Assembly: GCA_014904845.1 (NCBI GenBank)
Contig: MU119664.1
Coordinates: 4,459 to 31,018, forward strand
Origin: Acephala macrosclerotiorum
Lineage: Eukaryota; Ascomycota; Leotiomycetes; Helotiales; Mollisiaceae
DNA length: 26,560 nt
Direction: 5' to 3'
The notes under the pieces were generated by a model that had not been told where the DNA came from, ran no database searches, and saw only the letters and a list, made by a program, of their open reading frames with translations. The number at the start of each line of letters is the position of its first letter. Position 1 is the first letter of the stretch. Positions 20,637 through 26,560 of this stretch are shown here, piece after piece. The translations under genes were made by a program, and so were the position numbers.

Positions 20637-21435
20637 GGATAATCAACAAGGCATATAAACAGTTCGATGTGGAGTTACTCTCCGGGTATGTGCTTTCAGA
20701 AGATTTGTTTCTCGGATTTCCTGTGTCCTCTTTAGAGTCCCGAGTTGAGATTTCAGGAGTGGATTGATGGGATCGAGCAAGATTGACAAGTGTCGAAGTG
20801 CTCGAGTGCATGTGGAAAACAAGCCAGTATTATCCGAAACATTTGGATTGAAGTAGTTCTCCACACCTACGGAATTCCGTAGCATACAGCTGTATCGCGC
20901 GATCTCTTTCTCAGCATGCCGCTTTTCGTCCGAGCAGGTCCACAGACTACGTGTTCTCTTCACTTTGCTGACAAGTTTCAAACGGCTTTCGGCGGTGGAT
21001 ACAAGGCATTTTTGTGATCCATCTCGGATCAATAACCCACTCGTTTTGCGTCATTGAAGCGAAATTTCTCCTCCATTCCAAGCATCCCATATCAGAAAAT
21101 GTCAGAAACTACTGAAGCGCTCCTCTCATTGGCCGCAAGATGTCAGAAAGAAGTAGACGGCCACAGCGGGGTCTAGCGGCTGCGTTTAGCGAGCACGATT
21201 TCGCTCCCCTTCTTGTAAGCAAGGGGCCCACGTGACTATGTAGCTTCCGTTAGACATCGTTAGCTGGGCGTAGCTCAGAGTCTTAGGGATCCAGATGTCA
21301 AGCTATATAACATGGCGTTCAGCTTCTGCTGGAGCTCTCAGTTCATCATCACACACCTTCAGCTTCTCAACTCCTATCTGCTTTACTATCTCTTCGCTTT
21401 CAAGTCGACACTTTCAGAAATCTCTATTAATCACC
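20637..21435. other. Intergenic region upstream of the hydrolase
   Basis: There is no supported gene. A 129-codon minus-strand open frame crosses 20643-21032 but shows no domain, so I leave it as chance. The last 130 bases look like a promoter and leader (see the TATA-like site). Confidence 0.4.
21304..21310 (+). promoter_or_regulatory. TATA-like box of the hydrolase gene
   Basis: TATATAA lies 126 bp before ATG 21436, followed by a pyrimidine-rich leader. The position suits a fungal core promoter. The call rests on motif and spacing only. An ATG at 21312 just after it begins an unrelated overlapping frame. Confidence 0.4.
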
Positions 21436-22200
21436 ATGTCATCAACCCTACAAAACACAGCATTCGTTCTCATCCCCGGCTCATTCTCCCCAACCTCATT
21501 CTACGAGAAAGTCGTACCCCTCCTCGAAAACAAAGGATATCTCGCCGTCCCAACCGCCCTATAATCAGCCGGCGAACGTCCCCAAGGCCCCGCCACATTC
21601 GAAGAAGACATCTTCTTCATCGCGTCCACCATCCGAAAACTCTCTGACGACGGCAAAGATGTAGTTCTAACAATGAACTCCTACGGCGGTTTCCCAGGAA
21701 CAGAAGCGAGCAAAGGATTGAGCAAGAATGAGAGGGAAGCGAAGGGGTTGAAAGGCGGTATTATTGCTTTGGTGTATCTGGCTAGTTTCTTGCCGGCTGT
21801 TGGATTAAGTTTGAGGGCTAGTATGGGTGAGAATTTGCCAGATTCGATCAAGAAGGCTGGGGATTACATGACGATGAATTATGAGGAAGATTGGAAGAAT
21901 ATTTTCTCAGATATGGAGGAGAAGGATGGCAGGCATTACATGAACCTCATGCCCCGTCATTCTACGGTCTCCTTCTCAGGCGAGTTATCGTATGCTGGAT
22001 ACCTTCATATCCCGACTACGTATCTTCTAACGGAGGAGGATAAAATCATTCCTCCTGACGCGCAGGAACAGATGGTTCAGATGGTGGAAGGCTTAGGAGG
22101 GAAGCTAAAGGTTGTGAGGAAGAAAGTGGGACATGTTCCAATGCTGAGCATCCCTGACGAGGTTGTGAGTGTGCTTGTTGAGGCTGCGGAGGGACGCTGA
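21436..22200 (+). pseudogene. Alpha/beta-hydrolase with one in-frame stop
   Basis: One frame of 255 codons runs from ATG 21436 (CACCATG) to TGA 22198 and is broken only by TAA at 21562-21564 (codon 43). It matches small fungal alpha/beta-fold hydrolases (esterase-like). An N-terminal strand reads FVLIPGSFSPTSFYEKV. Further on, numbering the stop as a codon, are nucleophile S82 in NSYGG (family usually HSYGG), KGLSKNEREAKG, acid D202 in TEEDKIIPP and H233 in VGHVP. So the catalytic triad survives downstream of the stop. No intron with good signals would remove the TAA. As written the product would be a 42-residue stub. A recent nonsense mutation or a sequence error are both possible, since the rest is well preserved. 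It follows two dehydrogenases on the same strand. Confidence 0.75.
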
Positions 22201-22398
22201 GTGGGAAAAAGAGCCGTGGTTCGTGTGTTTGCAATGTGAGAGTTTCGAAACAGTCTGATTTTCAAAGACTGAGCGATACACAATTGCTTTATTAAAGAAA
22301 TTAGCATGAATTTAGACTATCTAACATGAAAGTTCTTTCCACGTGTAACTCTGAAGTTAGTGCAATTCTCTATTTTTGTGTTCAATCGTTCTAGTCAA

Positions 22399-22645
22399 CA
22401 CCTCACTTCACCAAGGGGTATAGTAATTCGTGACCTAACCAAAGTTTGTACCTTTAGAATATCCCACAACTACTACTTTGCGATAGCTTGAAAAGTTGAT
22501 AGAATTATCGATCTGGCACCAAAGAGTCTGTTTTTTTTACGCTAAAGAATTTTCTAGCTATTGTAGTTATTGAGATATTCTCGATATTCTTCGGTTGATG
22601 TGTTACGAATTACTATACCCTTTAATACTTGGTCAAGTAGTGGGG
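22399..22645. mobile_element. MITE-like inverted-repeat element
   Basis: A 22-nt terminal sequence at 22413-22434 recurs as its reverse complement at 22602-22623 with 20 of 22 matches; both differences are G/A. Outside it a second, weaker match pairs 22399-22412 with 22629-22645, with about six extra bases in the right arm. Total size is about 210-250 bp with no coding capacity, which fits a miniature inverted-repeat element. I could not define a target-site duplication, so the superfamily is open. It lies between the hydrolase and HET genes. Confidence 0.6.
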
Positions 22646-23094
22646 CATATCCAGTTTATTTCGGCGCAGCGGCTTAAAGGGTGTATCAACGGCCCGCTCC
22701 GAGTCCCTTGGCACGTGCTTCAGCTGGAGATATCGGTCTCCGTGTTCTACTTTGTATTCATGTGACATTCATCATATTCAATGGACGTCTTTCATGGTTG
22801 ATTGTGGCCCTGCTATCGAGCCAATGAAATATAGTGCCGTGGAGAGAGTGTAACCTCGCATGCGAAGGATTGGACTGCCACGTGTCTCTCCCTCCTTGCC
22901 TCGTTTCTTTTGCTTTTCCTGCCTTATCATCATCCCTCACGCTTTTCGCTTCTCCAAACAAAGCATCTACCTTTCTGCAATTGCCACGACTACTCGATAG
23001 CACCGCCCTACATTATCCCTCAAATCTATGGTTTTTATACTGTGTTCAAAGTTTTTTTTTTTTTCGGCGTCTAAGAATTTCTGGCGCTAGGGCT
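22646..23094. other. Upstream region of the HET gene
   Basis: This stretch likely holds the HET gene promoter and leader: long pyrimidine-rich runs around 22880-22960 and a T-run at 23052-23064. The HET frame stays open upstream to about 22834 but has no ATG there, so no extra coding is assigned. Confidence 0.4.
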
Positions 23095-25302
23095 ATGCCT
23101 CAACCGACGCATGCTGTGTGCGAACCAAATGAGAATGATTCTGGCCCCTGGCCCACAGATGAGCACTTGGGAACTTGTACGGGACCAGCGATTGCAGCCC
23201 AAGTCTCTTGGCACTGTGATTCCTGCTGCAATTTGAAGATGTATGACTGGATGGAATATCCTTCGATGGGATTCTCCTTTGCCGGCATTCGAGAGTCCGC
23301 TTCCCGTGGCTGTGATACTTGTAAAGCCCTGAGTTCGTTGTTGACGCCACACATAGGGCCGTGGGCGGAGGGCGACACCGGGATAGAGGTGCACCTGATG
23401 GAACGAGACGAGAGATTCGACTCGTCTCCCATTAGATTTAGACTGACTACCGAAGGAAATGAAGAAGGAAGGTTAGTGGAAATATTTTGGCCGCATGAAT
23501 ATACCACTCAGATTCAGCTGCGAGGTAGTGTCTCTCCCTCTCGCAAGTAGGTTTTTTGGTGTGTTGACTAATTTGTGACTGAAACTCTGTATAGGAAATG
23601 TAGGCTCTAATTTCCATGAATGGACACACTTCTATGGCGGGTACTTGGCCACGGGACCCCAATGGATCCTCTCGACCAAACGTTGGGTGAATCGTTGCAT
23701 CGAAAAATGCGTCAACAATCACGGTGAATGTCCAGCATTAAAAGAGTCGCGTCTCCCCACAAGAATTCTGAGAATCCAAGGGCCGCTGAATAGTCCGAAA
23801 GTTCACCTCCATGAGTCAGTGGAACAAGATCAGGCTAAATATGCCTGCCTTAGCCACTGCTGGGGAGATGCTAGAGAAGGTTATATTCCTCTGCAAACAA
23901 CCCACGAAAACAACTTGCTAGAGAGGTTTCGTTTAAACATTCCATGGAAGGATCTACCTCTCACCTTCCAGGACGCGATCGTAGTTGCCCTGGAGCTTGA
24001 GATTGAGTACCTCTGGGTGGATTCCCTATGCATCATCCAAGACGACGACAGCGATTGGAAGAAAGAGGCTGCCAAAATGTCTGAAGTGTATGCCAATGCC
24101 TTCATCACAATCGCGGCAACCGCATCGCCGCACTCTCGAGGCGGCCTGTTTGGAGCTGCCCAGGCCGCACAACGACGGCAGAGCTACGTTCTTATGAAAT
24201 CGCCCGATGGAAGCGCAACCCTCCCCTTATGCTCGAGGATTTCAGCCCAACACTGGTGGCAATATTATGCGCCTGAATCAACTTGTGGCGAAAACTATGG
24301 AGTCGAGTCCCGTGACGCCAATGTATTCCCTCTCCTGCACAGGGGTTGGATTTTCCAGGAGCGTATACTGTCGCCGAGGGTGCTGCACTTTTCACGGGAC
24401 GAGGTTATTCTCGAATGTGCGCACGGGAACACATGCCAGTGCTTCGGAGAATGGTTACAAGGAAGCAGTCACATTCAAGAGCTGTTGAAGCCTCACTTCA
24501 GTGCCCAAAAGCTCTTGAGCCTGAAAGATCAAAAAGATACGACAACTGCGATGGCATCGTGGCGGCAGGTCCTGGAACAGTACTCAGTCTTGCAGTTCAC
24601 TTTCGCGAAAGATCGAGTTCCTGCCCTTGCTGGTATTGCCCGACTCTTCCTTCCCATATTCAAGGGGAAGCACTTTGCTGGCGTCTGGGAAGACGCTTTG
24701 GCAACTATACTGGCCTGGAACCTGGTCAAACGGGTAGAAAGGCGCTCGCGACCGGATAGAGACCTGCTGATCCCATCTTGGTCTCCTCTCTCAAGCCCAG
24801 GCTTCATCAAACTGCAGGACACCCTACTGAATCCCACTCTGGAGATAATAAGCCTCCCGGGTGGAAGGACAAGCGAAGACCTGACCAGCATACAGAATGA
24901 AAAGACACCAATCCCCCTGTCTATCCGTGCGCATGCGTTAACTACAAGGATGGCTTGCAGCAATAATGGCATCGAGTTCTTGACTAACCTTGACACGACA
25001 TGGTTGCGGGTAGATTACAAGATGTCAACAGACCGCACCAGGATTGATGTTCTTGTCGTCAACATTGGGTCTTACGGTGCAAGAAAGTTAGTATTAACCT
25101 CCTATTTTAGATTGAATGTTCACTGCTAATAGAGATCTTCCGCGTCATCAGAGGCTGCTACATATCACTTGTTCTAAGAGAGAAACCAGACTCGAACCCA
25201 CCGTTGTACGAGAGGATCGGCCTTGCCAAGCATTGGAGCAATTACGTATACCAAGTGGATAAATTACCCAAATGGAAACGGATAGAAGTTGATATATGTT
25301 AA
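23095..25302 (+). CDS. HET-domain protein (heterokaryon incompatibility type)
   Basis: Exons 23095-23524, 23595-25086 and 25152-25302 encode 690 residues. Intron 1 (70 nt, GTAGTG...TATAG, phase 1) joins QLRG to NVGSNFHEW. Intron 2 (65 nt, GTTAGT...GCTAAT...CAG, phase 2) joins GARK to GCYISLVLRE. An N-terminal cysteine cluster (CDSC at 41-44, CDTC at 73-76) precedes the HET domain at about 226-400: YACLSHCWG at 226-234, LPLTFQDAI, YLWVDSLCIIQDD, MSEVYANA, TIAATAS, then GWIFQERILSPRVLHFS from about 394. The C terminus has LYERIG, usual for this family. HET domains trigger cell death when incompatible hyphae fuse, and many have unknown partners. ATG 23095 is the only good start. No NACHT or WD40 part is fused to it. 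All domain landmarks are intact. Confidence 0.85.
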
Positions 25303-26560
25303 CTTCTTGTACTAATGTCTAGTACTAGTAGTAGGGAAACTTGTGGTAACACCCTTGTTGGTTCATGCCTCTCCTGCAGCTGCAGATATCGGCGGCATTT
25401 TCAGTCTCTATGTATGGTGGATGCTGATAATCTTACTCGTGACCTCAGCGGTATCGTAGTCAGAAAAAAAAACTTCTCAAAAGCGAGAGATCAACTGAAT
25501 GCTGTCTACAAGTACCCGAAAAATAAAATGTCCATGGACTTCGTTCATCGTTCAAGACTAGCTTCCATGCACCGTCTCTTGCAACATAACCAAAGGCTTG
25601 AAATGAACCTAATACACTTGAGGAATTACCCCAGAAACAAAAAATGAGGGTGCTCTGTTACACCCATCTCTGATCAGCCGTGGTATTGAAGCTCGAGACA
25701 AACTCTTGAAATTTGACAACGAAACAAACTTTGGTAGCTAGAATCCGAGGGGCAACGATTGGGAGCAGGCTTTCAAATTTGGGACTATGATCTCAAAGTG
25801 GATTTCGCTCAACCAAGACGGGTGAGGCATGCTTCAATATCTGATATACAACCGCCCTCTACAGCAGCCACACCAGGTATTGAGGCACAAAAGACAGCTC
25901 AACCAAGAAAGCATGGAACGTCAAGGAAGGGAATCGCGGAGCATCTTGAACAGTATCAAGGCCCGCCCAGACCGAGCAGTTCGAAATAGGAGTTATTAAA
26001 TTATCATCAGCTCTGGACCTTGATCACTAGCCGCAACGTGCAGCACTATGTCGAGTCGTATCCGAATCTAAAGTTAGCAGACATGAGATGAGTACAGATT
26101 ACAACGGAAGTAGAAATGAAAGCAATAAAGCGTCGAACCTGGTCATTGGGAATGTGGAAGCCTGCAAGCGTACCAAGCGTAGTTTGAATTCGACCCGACT
26201 CAGCTTAGGGAGAACGCTGCAAAGACTACATTGCCGTGCTATGCCCGTTTTACAATCTCTAGATGGACGAAGGTGGTAAATATGGGCCGTCATGGGAGAG
26301 CCTCGCTCTTGGCACTGAATTTATATTGCCAAAAAAAAGGAAACAGCATCACTCCGGTGACGTGAAGCTAATCTTGGCGATGCGCAGCATCGCTGTTCAC
26401 TCCTTGGTTTCTTCCACACGCAGCAGATGCCTTCTGAAATTCGTGAAACTAGACATTCACCAGACGCAACAGGGGTCGTCAGAATTCCGTGCGCACCCCT
26501 AAAAATTAGGCGAAAACACACCAAAAACTACCTACTTTATAAAATTATAATAAATTGACT
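25303..26560. other. Gene-poor right end
   Basis: No gene can be supported. A 110-codon frame from ATG 25315, only 12 bases after the HET stop, and a 76-codon frame ending at 25989 show no domain and have poor context. They may be chance or decayed coding sequence. From about 26500 A/T content rises, suggesting a new AT-rich tract begins near the window edge. Confidence 0.4.

Noticed and set aside
20643..21032. A 129-residue minus-strand gene
   Set aside because: It shows no domain or motif, overlaps the 3' flank of the second dehydrogenase, and has no supporting splice or promoter context.
25315..25647. A 110-residue gene right after the HET gene
   Set aside because: It has no recognisable domain and starts 12 bases after the HET stop, inside its expected 3' UTR. 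A chance frame is likelier.
1..26560. CRISPR arrays, tRNA or rRNA genes
   Set aside because: No regularly spaced repeats, no cloverleaf with a TTC-type arm and no rRNA-like stretch was seen on either strand. The organism is eukaryotic, so CRISPR is not expected.

Overview
The window looks like nuclear DNA of a filamentous ascomycete (Pezizomycotina). The genes have short spliceosomal introns of about 50-120 nt with CTAAC/CTAAT/CTGAT-type branch sites. They encode families typical of these fungi: a HET-domain protein, an F-box/leucine-rich-repeat protein and short-chain dehydrogenases. The left 7.8 kb is an extreme AT-rich block of the kind left by repeat-induced point mutation (RIP). Leotiomycetes would fit, but the sequence alone does not prove the class.

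Layout. (1) Positions 1-7790 are AT-saturated and non-coding. In bases 1-540 I count 24 G+C, and 7 of the 10 cytosines are in CpG (3 CpT, no CpA, no CpC). Inside lies an inverted-repeat element (about 4237-5610) whose arms differ almost only by C/T and G/A transitions. There is also a small GC-normal island near 6100-6165 and a 50-bp tandem duplication. (2) At about 7790-7890 the composition changes abruptly. The tail of an unidentified transposon then abuts a decayed 3' half of a mitochondrial OXA1/YidC-family insertase gene (7897-8813). This relic carries four in-frame stops near the junction and a homopolymer frameshift farther away. (3) From 10 kb onward is a gene island read entirely from the + strand: a membrane-anchored lipase/steryl ester hydrolase (10140-12398); an F-box/LRR-like gene with three exons (12952-15861), whose 693-nt second intron holds an antisense coding relic; a 950-bp non-autonomous hAT-like element with a perfect 8-bp target duplication (16803-17752); two paralogous short-chain dehydrogenases that share an intron position and phase (18011-18978 and 19616-20636); an alpha/beta-hydrolase with one in-frame stop (21436-22200); a 250-bp MITE-like inverted-repeat element (22399-22645); and a three-exon HET-domain gene (23095-25302). 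The last 1.26 kb has no convincing gene, and its final 60 bases become AT-rich again.

How it fits together. I do not see a classical operon or a certain biosynthetic cluster. The two dehydrogenases and the broken hydrolase could be remains of a small catabolic or secondary-metabolism group, but that is inference. The clearest story is genome defence and decay: transposons inserted next to or inside genes, RIP mutated them, and RIP-type mutations appear to have spread into a neighbouring single-copy gene. No wholly new system could be demonstrated. The most distinctive signals are the OXA1 relic at the RIP boundary, the mismatched inverted-repeat arms that record RIP, and the antisense relic inside the F-box intron.
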